Source: Actinostola sp. cb2023 (lineage: Eukaryota; Cnidaria; Anthozoa; Actiniaria; Actinostolidae). Taken from it: a stretch of DNA of 64,000 bases. Each line of letters starts with the position of its first letter. The stretch's first letter is position 1. The stretch is taken from the NCBI GenBank assembly GCA_033675265.1, contig JAUJYZ010001239.1:94524-158523 (forward strand), in the 5' to 3' direction. Of the stretch, positions 23,326-34,140 are shown one piece after another. The position numbers and the translations under genes are program-made. The notes beneath the pieces are model-generated. The model did no database searches, was not told the origin of the DNA, and worked only from the letters and a program-made list of their open reading frames with translations.

Positions 23326-24063
23326 AGGGCCCGTTCGCATTTGTCCAAATTTATGTGTGTTTTGCAAAAATATATGTCAACACGAGCCGTTTCCCAGTGC
23401 GAACGACATTTTTCGATCTTACCAATTTTTGTCTGACCTTACCAAGCATCAAAGATGCCGTCATGCTCGAAACGTCAAAAATGTCAGATTTCAAGAAATG
23501 TAACAACAAATTCAGATGAATGGAGAGACTTCAAGCGTTCCCAATATTTTCGGTCAAGAAAACTATTACCAACAACCACCACAACTCTACCGGCAGATGA
23601 TGCAGTTTCTTGTAAGCTTTGACCTCAACTGCTACGGATCGCAAATGAGATGAATCTGGAACAAAGAAGTTACGACCTTGGTAGTATCAAATAGGGCTGA
23701 AATCTTCGACCCCATCTTCGAGCATAGCCTATTTTTCAGACGATCCTTGGTCCTCCGCTCTCGCTATAATTTGGTTTTGATGCTGGACCCTCAAAAGACA
23801 AAGCAACATCATAAGCTGATGTTGAGTGTAAACTAGATATTGAAACAAAAACTAAGACAAAAAATGTATAGAAAATGTTTCGAGGCAGCTTTTTTCTTAC
23901 AAGAAATGTGAACTCTAGTGAAGATACGTATACGTCAATGCGATAGAATTATGGTATCTTGTAGTGCGAACACAAAGGGACAAACATTTTTTGGCAGGAG
24001 CAATGTTTGTCATGACTTTTGGTTGGACGAACAATTTTTGCCAGTCTAATGCGAACGGGCCCT
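23326..24063. mobile_element. 738-bp MITE with AGGGCCCGTTCGCAT ends
   Basis: Terminal repeats AGGGCCCGTTCGCAT and ATGCGAACGGGCCCT are perfect, and TA flanks both sides. The interior contains CGTCATGCTCGAAACGTCAA and further inverted AAATT-type patches but no transposase. The GGGCCCG terminus resembles hAT ends, but the visible duplication is only TA, so the superfamily is unsettled. Confidence 0.78.
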
Positions 24064-24139
24064 TAGGGAACAATGAATGAAGAAAAGTTATGTGTTGCGG
24101 GTTAAGTAATATAACTGGATTATTAGGTACAAGCTACAG

Positions 24140-24235
24140 TTGAACCTCCCGTAAGCGACCACCCTCCGTGCAATAAAAAGTGGTCGCCTATGGGAGGTGG
24201 TCTCTCATGGGAGGTATACTCCACGGGAAGCCCAA
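24140..24235. repeat. Palindromic repeat, GAACCTCCCGTAAGCGACCA type
   Basis: GAACCTCCCGTAAGCGACCA pairs with TGGTCGCCTATGGGAGGT about 25 bases later, then a further GGGAGG motif follows. Comparable palindromes are common in marine invertebrate genomes (recollection, not checked). Confidence 0.55.
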
Positions 24236-24295
24236 ATTTAAGTAATGTTTAATCTCGTATATACTTTTAATGGGGACACAAGAACATTGATTATT

Positions 24296-25165
24296 ATAAC
24301 ACCGCTAGTGCTTTCGGTTAGCCGCCATTTTGCCAAAGCGTCGCCAGATGGGAGTCTGATTATCAGTGGGCCTGGGTACATATGGGTACGTGTGTGATGC
24401 CACTTATATAAGAGAGACTGATTGGGAGGGATTCAGCAATTGTAATTACGGAGTTCGATGAGACTACTATACTATAACACCGCTAGTGCTTTCGGTTAGC
24501 CGCCATTTTGCCAATGCGTCGCCAGATGTCTATTTAGTATCAGTGGGCCTGGGTGCGTGTGTGATCACACATATGGATGCCACTTATATAAGAGAGACTG
24601 ATTGGGAGGGATTCAGCAATTAGCCCTTTCACGGTTTTTCGCCGCCATTTTGAATTGGGGCAAACTCGATCGGCAAAATTAATAGAAATCTGGATCACTT
24701 TGACTTGCCGTACCTCCGCTCGATTTCGTTGGATTTTCTGAAAAACTTACCATTTTAGAAAATATGTTTTCTTTGTTATTTATGTCCTATAATATGATGG
24801 GTATTGGAAGGCTACAAATCGATAATTTTTTGTTTTGTTTTCAAAATAAAACGTTCGGCACGTGAATATGCAAATTAGCTCGACATTCTAAGAAACACCT
24901 ACATTGGTCTTATTTTCACTCCAACAACTGATATCCATGCCTGCTGATTATTGAAGTTTAAATTTTGAAAATTTGAAGGGCTTATTGTAATTACGGAGTT
25001 CGATCGATGAGACTACTATACTATAACACCGCTAGTGCTTTCGGTTAGCCGCCATTTTGCCAATGCATGCGTCGCCAGATATCTATTTAGTATCAGTGGG
25101 CCTGGGAGCGTGTGTGATCACACACATGGATGCCACTTATATAAGAGAGACTGGTTGGGAGGGAT
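24296..25165. repeat. Three direct units of about 150-180 bp
   Basis: Each unit begins TATAACACCGCTAGTGCTTT (near 24296, 24473 and 25021) and ends TATATAAGAGAGACTG followed by GTTGGGAGGG-like sequence. TATATAAG plus GAGAGACTG resembles a core promoter, repeated three times. GCCGCCATTTTG (a YY1-type core) recurs at the start of each. Units 2 and 3 are separated by an inserted MITE. Confidence 0.85.
24623..24981. mobile_element. 359-bp MITE with TTA target duplication
   Basis: The element begins GCCCTTTCACGG and ends TTTGAAGGGC, flanked by TTA at 24620-24622 and 24982-24984. The uninterrupted copy of the same site is visible between units 1 and 2 of the host tandem repeat (CAGCAATTGTAATTACGG), which confirms the insertion borders. 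A three-base TWA duplication points to PIF/Harbinger-type mobilisation. Confidence 0.78.
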
Positions 25166-25374
25166 AGCCTAGACTGCGAGTGAGTTCCAGTTTTTACGAT
25201 CGCAGTCCGGACTGTCGATCCGCCATATTTGACGAACGGTTCAGTGGCGGATAGCTAGATGACATGGACTGTGATAACTGAACAAAATACTGGGACTCGT
25301 ACGCATTATATGGATTAAGACCAAATAAGCTGAGATATATATATGAAAGTATGCCAATTAATTTCAATAGAAGG

Positions 25375-25540
25375 TTTGAACGATCACGTGCCGGCAGGAA
25401 CAATAAAATAATTTTACAATAAAATCAAATTAAAACAAAAATCATTATTTTACATGAGAAATAATTCAATTCCTTTGGTGAAAGGTATTCCTTTATTAAT
25501 TACGCCTCCTGTCATGGCTGCCGGCACGTGATCGTGCAAA
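25375..25540. mobile_element. MITE, CACGTGCCGGCAGCCATGACAGG family, copy 2
   Basis: Same ends as 18686-18826 (TTTGAACGATCACGTGCCGG left, GCACGTGATCGTGCAAA right). The left TIR is shortened by loss of the CATGACAGG part, and the interior has an A-rich expansion. Confidence 0.76.
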
Positions 25541-26359
25541 CCCTATATTGCGTATGACACGGCTGATTCGCGCGAGCAGAGAAATTTGAAAAGCTCAATG
25601 TACTGGAACTGAGATTCCCGACATGACACCGTCAGAACTCGACTATGCGATTAACGTGAAAGAAAAGTCTAGACAGGGAAGTAACGTGGTTTAACGGGTG
25701 GCTATGTTTCAGCCCTTTTTGTAGCTACTGCCTTCTGGGAAGGCGTAGCTACTATGCCATATCAAGTGTGTAAGTAAGGGCCTGTAAGTAAGTCCGTAAG
25801 TAGTCCACATTTTCGGGTGTGACTCGGAATCGTTGGGAATTACATCCGATGAAGTGAGTCGAATTGCTCGAACGAAAGCAAACCTTTTCCCGATGCTGAC
25901 TAACAGTCTATTCATTTTATTACTGGCTTCACAGCAGTAGCTACATGCAGTCATGCAGACTATGTTTACTGTCTGACGAGATTCTGGGACAGGCGCTGCG
26001 GACAAGTCAACATCATGTCATCCGAACGGCTCATAGGTTCTGTACATTTCTGTATTCATGTGAGCGGTCCTCTACATAACTAAATTTTGCATTTAATAAG
26101 CTCTTAATTAATAAGTAATTAAGTAATTAAGTAAGTACGCCTTTATTAAACGAGGGTAAAGCACAAGAGAGTGTAAAAACACAAATGACTCTGTGGTTCC
26201 TCAAAAATTCAAATCATCATTAGCAATCATCATTTCAATTCCATCAAGAAAATCGATGCAACTGAATTAACACCCGGTTACTATCGACTCGAGCCAGAAA
26301 CCACTCCCTGTTGCTGCCATATAAACTCGAATTAAACGTAACTGCGAGACAAGATTATA

Positions 26360-26527
26360 GAGTCGTTTTCGTATGAGTGCGAAACCGTTTACATTACCGT
26401 GACACTCATTACAAATGGCTTCCTTTCTTAACCAATCAAAAAGCGTACAGATGCATCTCATGCAATCAAAACTCTTTCAATACGGCACAGCACGGTACCG
26501 TAACTTTCCCACTCGTACGAAAACGAC
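26360..26527. mobile_element. TA-flanked MITE (GAGTCGTTTTC family), copy B
   Basis: Begins GAGTCGTTTTCGTATGAGTG and ends CACTCGTACGAAAACGAC with TA on both sides. This is the best-preserved terminal pair of the family. Confidence 0.82.
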
Positions 26528-28668
26528 TATATTTGTTATTTATGACCGTGATATGTTTCGTTTAATACACGTCTATTGATTTGGTGAATTTATCTTTGGT
26601 AGCGATGTTAACGAATTTGCATCATTTACTGAAATAATAAAAGATGTTTGCTTTTGAGAATTACATATAACATCATAAGGTTGACCTACAGGATACCATT
26701 TCGGTTTCCTTTGCTCGGAACGAAGATGCTCGCCGGAATACCATGCCAATGAAACTGACTTACCTCTAAATATATCAAGCCAAAAGACTATTCAAAATCA
26801 TATTCTGCACAGAGCATCATTTTGAAAACCCAGTCCTTCGGTCAGATCTTCATGTAGCTGGCTGCACAAGTCCTTGCTATTGTTCTATTGTCGTTCTATG
26901 TATTGTTTTTACATTAAAAAAAAACCAATAGCCAGGACAATTTGTGTAGCCACATGAAGACCTTGCCAGCCCTTCGGTTCTCATCTCTTTCTCCCCCTTC
27001 TCATCCTTATTTCCCTGCCCCGCCATGCCAGAAACACAGCCCTATTGCGAATCGATGAGTTCGCCTAGGGGGCGCCTAGCTAGTTCTCTTTCTTCTACAT
27101 TATTTATTTTTTCTCCCACGAATTGTTCCGATGGCTCGTGCTGGTCATCGATGTCTTCCAAGACCGGAATCCGAAATAATGCCGTTATTCATAATTGTAC
27201 AGTACGTATTTTCTTTTCATACGTTGATATTTTCACGTTCAACGGAGGTGTTTATAAATCTGATTAACATAGACTTTCTAGTTTAAAGAATGCCTCCGTC
27301 AATAAGAAACGACCAGAAACGAAAACATAGATGATTTGCGTGTAAAATGATTAGTTTGAAAACAGCTGGTATGTTAAATAGAAACTTACAAATGAAGGAT
27401 TGTTAAAATGGATAATACTTTTCAAAATACGAAGGTAAAATCTATCAAAAAAAAAAGAAACTGCAATCTTGGAGCGTACGAAAAAAGTGGCTCTGCATGT
27501 TTATGTTTTCAAACGCGGCGATTTGCCTCAAAAATCGGCTTTGCGAGGAACATGACCTAACGTGTTAGACGGCTATAGTTGTGTTTAACACCGGACACTG
27601 AGGTTAGAATGAAAATTGGGATAAGAGGCTTTTAAGCTTAAAAAAGATTGTAGTAATTTTGAACTCTTGGCTTCGGACGTTGATCTTTTGTTGTCGTAAA
27701 AGTAAAAACTCTAAACTTGTAGTTTTAGAAAATCGAAACGAAGAGAAAAACCCAGACATTCTTACCTTCGAATATTTGAGTTCCACTGCTTCCTGTAGCA
27801 ATAACGACTCATCTGTACTAATCAGTTCTTATCCAATGTTAAGATCGTCGGCCGATCAATGTACGTACGTACGCGACCACGAATCGACCGCATGCAAAAA
27901 TATACTGACAATAATCCTTACTGGCACCGCTTGATGACTGCCAAAGCTGAGAATGTTCATTATCTTTTCATTTCCAAATGTGTTAATTTAAATTAATATA
28001 TATATGAAATGTGTTGATTTATTTTAAAGTTGCATTAACAAGTCGTTGAGATTTGTGAATCATAAAATATAACATTGACTTAATGACAATATTAAATGGG
28101 TTTTGGTTAGATTTGTTGTACGTACTCGTTTGATGAATAGTCGGATAACGATGTTTTGGTTTTTGATAACAGTCCGCAATGGGCACCACAAACCTGACTA
28201 CAGACCATTGGATTGCTTCCCTAACAAAAACATGGCTAATAGCCTCAATGCAAACTGAGTAGAGCCATTAATGCATTTTGAAATCATGTGATTTTTGCTT
28301 TAATTTAAAAAAAAAGCAAAAAAAAAAAGCAAAAAATTGGTAATAACAAACAAGAAACAACCAAATAAAAAAGACATGACAATTCCAAACGGCTAAATAA
28401 GCGACGGTGGTGTTTACTGAACGTCAATAAATCCCGATATTTTCCATATCATTCAGTGATAATACAGCCAATCAGATTGCGGCATTTAGCACCATTACCA
28501 TGCAGACACTCTGCACTCGGCACAAACATTACTGTAATAAAAATAAATTTCGTTATATCCATATGTTTTTGTCACAGCACAAGTCATTGGCGATCTTAAC
28601 TTTGAATCATTTTTTTACCCAAATAAATGTCCACCGGCAAGCCAAGCTCATGCAAATTTTACAATAAC
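26528..28668. other. Unique DNA, mostly featureless
   Basis: Apart from the candidate micro-exon at 27766-27812 no gene or repeat was recognised. GTAC repeats occur at about 27860-27875. Confidence 0.45.
27766..27812 (-). CDS. Candidate 47-nt internal exon, not recognised
   Basis: On the minus strand TTAGTACAG precedes 27812 and GTAAGA follows 27766. The open phase encodes ESLLLQEAVELKYSK, an amphipathic-helix-like segment. A short exon with good borders may still be chance; no adjacent exons were found. Confidence 0.25.
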
Positions 28669-29063
28669 AATGAGGGTTTATATTATGTAATTTCAAAACT
28701 TATATAGGAGACATTGGACAAAAAAAATATTATCATAGCTGGAAAGAGCTCGTTGAAATTAGTAAAAAGATGAAGTTTGGAAAAGATCGCTTCACAAATC
28801 GCGAAGATATGATTTTTCAAAAATCGAAATTTGCATGGTATGAAAACCTTTGTTGGTAGACAAAAGTGCCTACCAGAGTAAATTTCAAAAGGTTTTCCGC
28901 ATAAAAAATTTCGATTTTTGAAAATTTATATCTTCGCAATTTGTGAAGCGATCTTTTCCAACCTTCACATTTTTACTAATTTCAACGAGCTCTTTCCAGG
29001 CCAGCTATGACTGAATCATATTTTGGTCCTATGAGTTTTGAAAGTACATGATAAACCCTCATT
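28669..29063. mobile_element. Foldback MITE, AATGAGGGTTTAT family, copy 1
   Basis: The two halves are inverted copies of about 180 bp: AATGAGGGTTTAT at the left, ATAAACCCTCATT at the right, with GAAAGAGCTCGTTGAAATTA / TAATTTCAACGAGCTCTTTC inside. The other member at 33072-33363 has the same arms and a shorter centre. Confidence 0.87.
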
Positions 29064-29129
29064 GAATGAAATTGTGAAAAAAAAACTACCGAGGCAGATT
29101 CAATAATTGATTAGTTTAAATTTGTCACG

Positions 29130-29290
29130 GTTTTCTTTGTTATTCATAGGGCTTTTTCTCCGGTATTGACCGGTTGAACAATATAATTGAATTGAATTGC
29201 TCATTATGAATTCACCGGGATGTATCCATATACAGCCCTGGGTTGTATATGGATACATCCCGGTGAATTCATAATGAGCAAGTGATATTC
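29130..29290. repeat. GCTCATTATGAATTCACCGGG hairpin element, copy 1
   Basis: A near-perfect hairpin: GCTCATTATGAATTCACCGG plus GATGTATCCATATACA on one arm and the complement on the other, around a nine-base loop (about 29203-29280). The left flank GGTTTTCTTTGTTATTCATA...ACCGGTTGAACAAT is also present, inverted, beside the copy at 30422-30496. Confidence 0.85.
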
Positions 29291-29311
29291 AATTATATTC
29301 ATAGTATTCAT

Positions 29312-29612
29312 GCTACAGCCCTTTGCAAATATTCTGGCACTCAAGTATATCAATATATCAATATATCGGGTGCATTATGGGTAATGCTATTTTAGAGTTT
29401 TCCTACAAAATATGCATCAGATACTTACAAACAACAGACTTAAGACTAAAACGAACATTATGCTAAATAGAACCACCAACTTTGCTAGTGTCAAACCACT
29501 TTAAGAGGAATTGTTGATTATTTAATTACCCATAATGCACTTGATATATTGATATACTGATATACTTGGTCGCGACAGAATTTTAGCAAAAGGCTGTATT
29601 CATATAGTATTC
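29312..29612. mobile_element. Foldback MITE of about 0.3 kb
   Basis: Imperfect inverted arms of about 75 bp carry GTATATCAATATATC and GGTGCATTATGGGTAAT on the left with complements at the right; the flanking TATTCATGCT recurs on both sides, suggesting a target duplication of up to about ten bases. Confidence 0.68.
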
Positions 29613-29696
29613 ATGCTAAATAACACTCCAAAAAATACCAGAAAATGCCTCAGATTGCTTCGTGCGAAAACCTTGTCAAATTTAAACTAAGTAAGA

Positions 29697-29766
29697 GTTA
29701 GTTACCGAGAACGGAGGCATTAAGCTATATACATATAGCTTAATGCCGACGTGCGAGGTAACTAAC
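29697..29766. repeat. ACCGAGAACGGAGGCA hairpin element, copy 1
   Basis: Outer arms GTTAGTTACCGAG / GCGAGGTAACTAAC, then GGAGGCATTAAGCTATAT / ATATAGCTTAATGCC. Another copy with the same outer arms and a different, longer inner stem lies in opposite orientation at 31901-31988. Confidence 0.75.
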
Positions 29767-30065
29767 AGACTTAGTTCCCAATTCACGTGGTTTTCGCAAA
29801 ATACCAACAGACCCAAAGGAGGGTCTATTGGTTGGAGGACGAACGATAGAATGCCTATATCTCCTGAGAATTATGTACAATTCTTTCTTTCTTTGTTGTG
29901 TGTTGTCTAATTGAAGGCTTTGTAATGGGGCGTTTTTCTCGGGTGGGCGGAAAAAAACATTCATCCCTCAAAAACCTTTCATATGAATGCATGCAATCTG
30001 AATTTGAATAGTTACTATAAATATTCAGAATAGAGTAGTTTCAATTTTTCACTTCATTTGCAACT

Positions 30066-30400
30066 ATGGCGAGTAGCGACGGCGACATTTTTGTACCGGA
30101 CTTTCCAGACTTCGATATTAGCGATATCCTGCTCGATTTGGAGTTACCTACATGTAGTACTACTGCTACGGTACCTAGTACTACTGCTACGGTAGTTACC
30201 GAGGATGGCAATTGCTCAAAAAGGGGAAACAAAAGAAACATCACAGCGATTTCTGATATTGAGTTTGCCAAACTGAGAAATGAAGCTAGAATCCCAGAAG
30301 GGACAAAATGGAGTACATCTTGGTGTATTCGAACTTGGATTGAATGGGCCGAAGAGCGCACAGAGACCAATAACACTTCCACTTCTGATTTATATTATAT
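30066..30400 (+). pseudogene. Crypton-like (KIAA1958/ZMYM-type) tyrosine-recombinase gene, N-terminal fragment
   Basis: ATG at 30066 has a good context (CAACTATGGCG). The frame encodes an acidic start with FPDFDISDILLDLELP, a Ser/Thr-rich linker, a basic KRGNKRN patch, then FAKLRNEARIPEGTKWSTSW and IRTWIEWAEERTE. The last part resembles the N-terminal SAM-like segment of Crypton-derived tyrosine recombinases, whose consensus is close to T-x-W-S-x-R-x-F-x-E-W-x-x-x-R. The frame then runs into A+T-rich DNA and the hairpin at 30422, so the catalytic domain is missing. The assignment is by pattern memory only. Confidence 0.5.
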
Positions 30401-30421
30401 TTATATTTATTTATTGAATCG

Positions 30422-30496
30422 GCTCATTATGAATTCACCGGGCTATATGTGTTTGACCCGGGTCAACGCATATAGCCCGATGAATTCATAATGAGC
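30422..30496. repeat. GCTCATTATGAATTCACCGGG hairpin element, copy 2
   Basis: Same outer arm as 29203-29280 (GCTCATTATGAATTCACCGG) but a different inner stem (GCTATATG... / CATATAGC) and loop. It truncates the Crypton-like frame. The right flank to about 30625 repeats, inverted, the left flank of copy 1. Confidence 0.85.
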
Positions 30497-30654
30497 TATT
30501 CAATTCCATTCATCAACCCCTCTTTTCCCTGCTGAATATCAAATCCCTCCCCGGGCTTTTTTAAATGACTCTATTGTTCAACCGGTCTATATCATAGATA
30601 ATTCCCTATGAATAACAAAGAAAACCAAGTGAATTGGGAACTAAGTCAGATAAA

Positions 30655-31893
30655 TACCCACAGGAAACCCAGGCTGTATATATGTCTGGGTCTTTACATA
30701 GTAAAATACAATAAATGAATGATAGCTTCTAAATAAAGTGTATTTCACATATACATAACGTTTTGTCTTCATTTTGCCTCGTTTCGGTCGATTTTGACGT
30801 GTTTTGGCTGCTCTAACTCTCCCTCCATAAATAATGAGAACGACGGAAACATCGAGTCTCAAATCGCTACAGGTCACGATCGATCCTCCTCGATTTCTCT
30901 CCCGAAAATGTATTCCCCATCAATTCAAACGACCTCAGGTGAAAGAATGATAAATATGGATTCCTCGAAAGTGAGTCACGACAAGAAAAAGCATCAAATT
31001 CATTCTCGAATCCTTCGAAGAATCCATAACATATAGCCCGGCATTTTCATCGGGAGTTCCCGTTTGCTGTCCACGGAAGTAAACGTTACACCACAGGAAA
31101 TCCCAGCGGGCTTTGGCGCTCGGACCATATTGGACAAAAACCAACAAAGGCAACTGATTCAAATATTTCACTCGTGGGGACTATGCTTTTTGTTATATTG
31201 TCGTGATCATTCTGGACAATGATATTATGTTTTTCTTCCAGTGCATGAGTTAAAATATCGTCACGGAATGAAAAGCATCCTGCAGTTTGCTCATAATTAC
31301 GCAAAACCCTGAAATAAAAGAAGTCATTTATCGAACAAAATGAAAACTATTGATGTAAAATATTATTGAATCGAACGGTCGTAACTTCAAACTTACCAGG
31401 CTTTCAAAGATACATAAAAAGGAACTAAAACTTTTTCGCCTTTACTCTTCTTCTTCGGAACATTTCCATGGCATTCTTCATATTTCCGCTTCAGCGTAGA
31501 CAGCATTTTGGTTTGACAATATCCAATAATTATTATTATAAATGCGATAAAGTAACGTTTTCGGAATCTCGCTATAAACGCTGGAATTTTGCGGGGTTTT
31601 CCATGAACGGGTCGTCATGTTGTTATCGATTTTGGGTTGTTCATATTCTACCCACCCCTAGATGTGTATAATTTGTCTATCCATTTCTTACTCTCGATAG
31701 TCCCCACGAGTGAAATATTTATGGAGGGGAGAGTTAGAGCAGCCAAAACACGTCAAAATCGACCGAAACGAGGCAAAATGAAGACAAGACGTTATGTATA
31801 TGTGAAATACACTTTATTTAGAAGCTATCATTCATTTATTGTATTTTACTATAATTTACGTAAAGACCCAGACAGATATACAGCCTGGGTTTC
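30655..31893. repeat. Large inverted repeat with arms of about 190 bp
   Basis: 30655-30835 and 31716-31893 are inverted copies; shared motifs include GTGTATTTCACATATACATA and GTCGATTTTGACGTGTTTTG with their complements. A further short piece (ATAGTCCCCACGAGTGAAAT at 31697) pairs with 31163-31187, showing that the left arm was interrupted by about 330 bp of unrelated DNA. Confidence 0.78.
31086..31506 (-). CDS. Two-exon hypothetical gene, 110 residues, not recognised
   Basis: Exon 1 (31506-31397) starts ATG CTG TCT and encodes MLSTLKRKYEECHGNVPKKK and on to VPFYVSLKA; it ends at donor GTAAGT. Exon 2 (31308-31086) follows a good acceptor (CTTTTATTTCAG) after an 88-nt intron; the join restores a Trp codon and keeps frame through LRNYEQTAGCFSFRDDILTH to a stop at 31088. 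The basic KKKSKGEK patch is a possible nuclear localisation signal. The C-terminal third crosses into an inserted segment of the flanking inverted repeat, so the ancestral C-terminus may differ. It may be a transposon gene; no family recognised. Confidence 0.45.
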
Positions 31894-31900
31894 CTGTGAA

Positions 31901-31988
31901 ATACCTCGAACGTCGGCAATAAGCCTATAAATCCCTCGGGCCTATGGCCCTCGGGATATATATGGCTTATTGCCTCCGTTCTCGGTAT
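31901..31988. repeat. ACCGAGAACGGAGGCA hairpin element, copy 2 (inverted)
   Basis: Outer arms TACCTCGAACGTCGGCAATA and GCCTCCGTTCTCGGTA correspond, inverted, to those at 29697-29766, while the inner stem (ATCCCTCGGGCC / GGCCCTCGGGAT) is unrelated. Confidence 0.78.
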
Positions 31989-32197
31989 TTATCTCTTACA
32001 TAATGTGGAACCTACATCAAATTATTAATAATTTAGAATCATATTTATTTCTGCCGCTAAGACGGCTGGGAAATGCGTGGGTGAAATCGGGTTCGTATGA
32101 ATATAAATATTGAGCGGTTTAGCAAGATGGTTATAACTGCAGCACTTCAGTGAAGATGTCCAATATGCATCATGCACACTGCGTGCAATCGGTTGCG

Positions 32198-32432
<235 letters not shown>

Positions 32433-32709
32433 CTACATTTACATCTACGCTACTTATTAAGTCGGTAAAATCCGAAGACATCACACTATATAAAATAACA
32501 TGCAAAAATACTATAAAATAAATCGATATACACCTGTTTTCAAAACAAAACAGTAAATAGTAGAAAGGAATTAATTAGAGAAACAAAATAAATTCAATCA
32601 CACGGATCTGTGGCTCATTGTTTCCAAAAAAAAAAAGCAAATAAAATACGAAAAAAGATGTAAATGGAAAAAACAAATACGAAACAACCAAATAAAAAAG
32701 AGATGACAA

Positions 32710-32830
32710 TTGATGAAGACTTTATTTCAAGAGGGTAACACATAAAAGTGAAATACACTTATAAACTTGTGGCCCTCACTAAACTTTATAAAAACCAATA
32801 TAATATAATATCTTAAAAACCTACACTCCA
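32710..32830 (-). mobile_element. LINE-like 3' end, family 1, copy 1
   Basis: ACTTTATTTCAAGAGGGTAA followed by ACTTATAAACTTGTGGCCCT is similar to 58953-59015 and, more weakly, 35528-35600. On the minus strand the unit ends in a poly(A)-signal-like ATAAAGT, as expected for a 5'-truncated non-LTR retrotransposon. Confidence 0.5.
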
Positions 32831-33071
32831 ATTATAATAAGTATGATTTCAGCATCAGTGATGGATAGACAAGTAGAGAAACCCCTTTTTGTGTTCGTTA
32901 ATCCAGAATGATTGTCGATCCAATATACGGTATCTCGGCGGACTATATAGGCATCAACAAATCCACGCACTTCATCACGAGAAACTGATCACGCTCGACC
33001 ATCAATGAAGCAAAATATTACAATACAAATTGCGAAGCAACCGTTACTCGCGTGCAACAATGAACCAGTGT

Positions 33072-33363
33072 AATGAGGGTTTATCCGATGTAATTTCAAA
33101 ACTCATAGGACAAAAATATGATTATCATAGCTAGAAAGAGCTCGTTGAAATTAGTAAAAATGTGAAGTTTGGAAAAGATCGCTTCACTGAATTGCGAAGA
33201 TATGAATTTGCAAACACCGAAATGTTGTATGAAAACCTTTGCTGGAGGCAAGAGTTGTTTACCATTCACATTTTTACTAATTTCAACGAGCTCTTTCCAG
33301 CTATGATAATCATATTTTTGTCCTATGCATATGAGTTTTGAAATTACATGATAAACCCTCATT
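33072..33363. mobile_element. Foldback MITE, AATGAGGGTTTAT family, copy 2
   Basis: Same terminal and subterminal arms as 28669-29063, with a shorter, partly asymmetric centre. Both copies contain GAAAGAGCTCGTTGAAATTA and its complement. Confidence 0.87.
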
Positions 33364-33525
33364 TCTGGGCAAGCTAAACATAGCTCAGTCGAGATTATCG
33401 TTTATAATTACATCTTGAGTGGGGATTCGAATAATAAAGGTTGCAATTTGATTCACTAATATATCATATATATGTACTTGCATATTTATAGATTCTGTAA
33501 TGCGCCAGTTGAAAACGCACTTTGA

Positions 33526-33782
<257 letters not shown>

Positions 33783-33784
33783 GG

Positions 33785-33900
33785 TTGAGCAAAATATCGT
33801 GACTTTGTCAGTGGCGACCAGAATAATTATTTGCCGATGCCGAAGGCAGAGGCAAATAATTGTCTGCGAGTTACTGAGAAAATCACGATATATTGCAAAA
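33785..33900. repeat. Foldback hairpin beside the (AAT)n array
   Basis: TTGAGCAAAATATCGTGACT pairs imperfectly with ATCACGATATATTGCAA, and AATAATTATTTGCC pairs with GGCAAATAATT around a loop containing GCCGAAGGC. The general plan (outer stem, short asymmetric spacer, inner stem) matches the other hairpin elements in this window. Confidence 0.65.
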
Positions 33901-34140
33901 ACCGAGTTCAATAACTGTTTTATCATTCACGTTATTTTCTCTCACCTAAAGCGCTAGCAACAACTCTGAAAAAAATCGAGATGCCATTGTCGAGGAGAAC
34001 GAAAGCACTTATTCGTAGGAAGTTATTTGGAGTGGCGTTGTAGTCGTCTCTCGACCAATGAATGTACCGAAGAAAATAATGTGAATGATAATAATAATTA
34101 TTAGTATTAGTATTATTAGTAAAAAATGAGATTCGGTCGT

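Larger units (their letters stand above)
29768..30652. mobile_element. Element bounded by GACTTAGTTCCCAATTCAC inverted repeats
   Basis: GACTTAGTTCCCAATTCACG (from 29769) and GTGAATTGGGAACTAAGTC (to about 30650) form 19-bp inverted ends followed by GTGGTTTTC / GAAAACCAA. The interval contains the Crypton-like exon and a nested GCTCATTATG hairpin. Whether these ends are those of one transposon or belong to an inverted genomic repeat is open. Confidence 0.5.
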
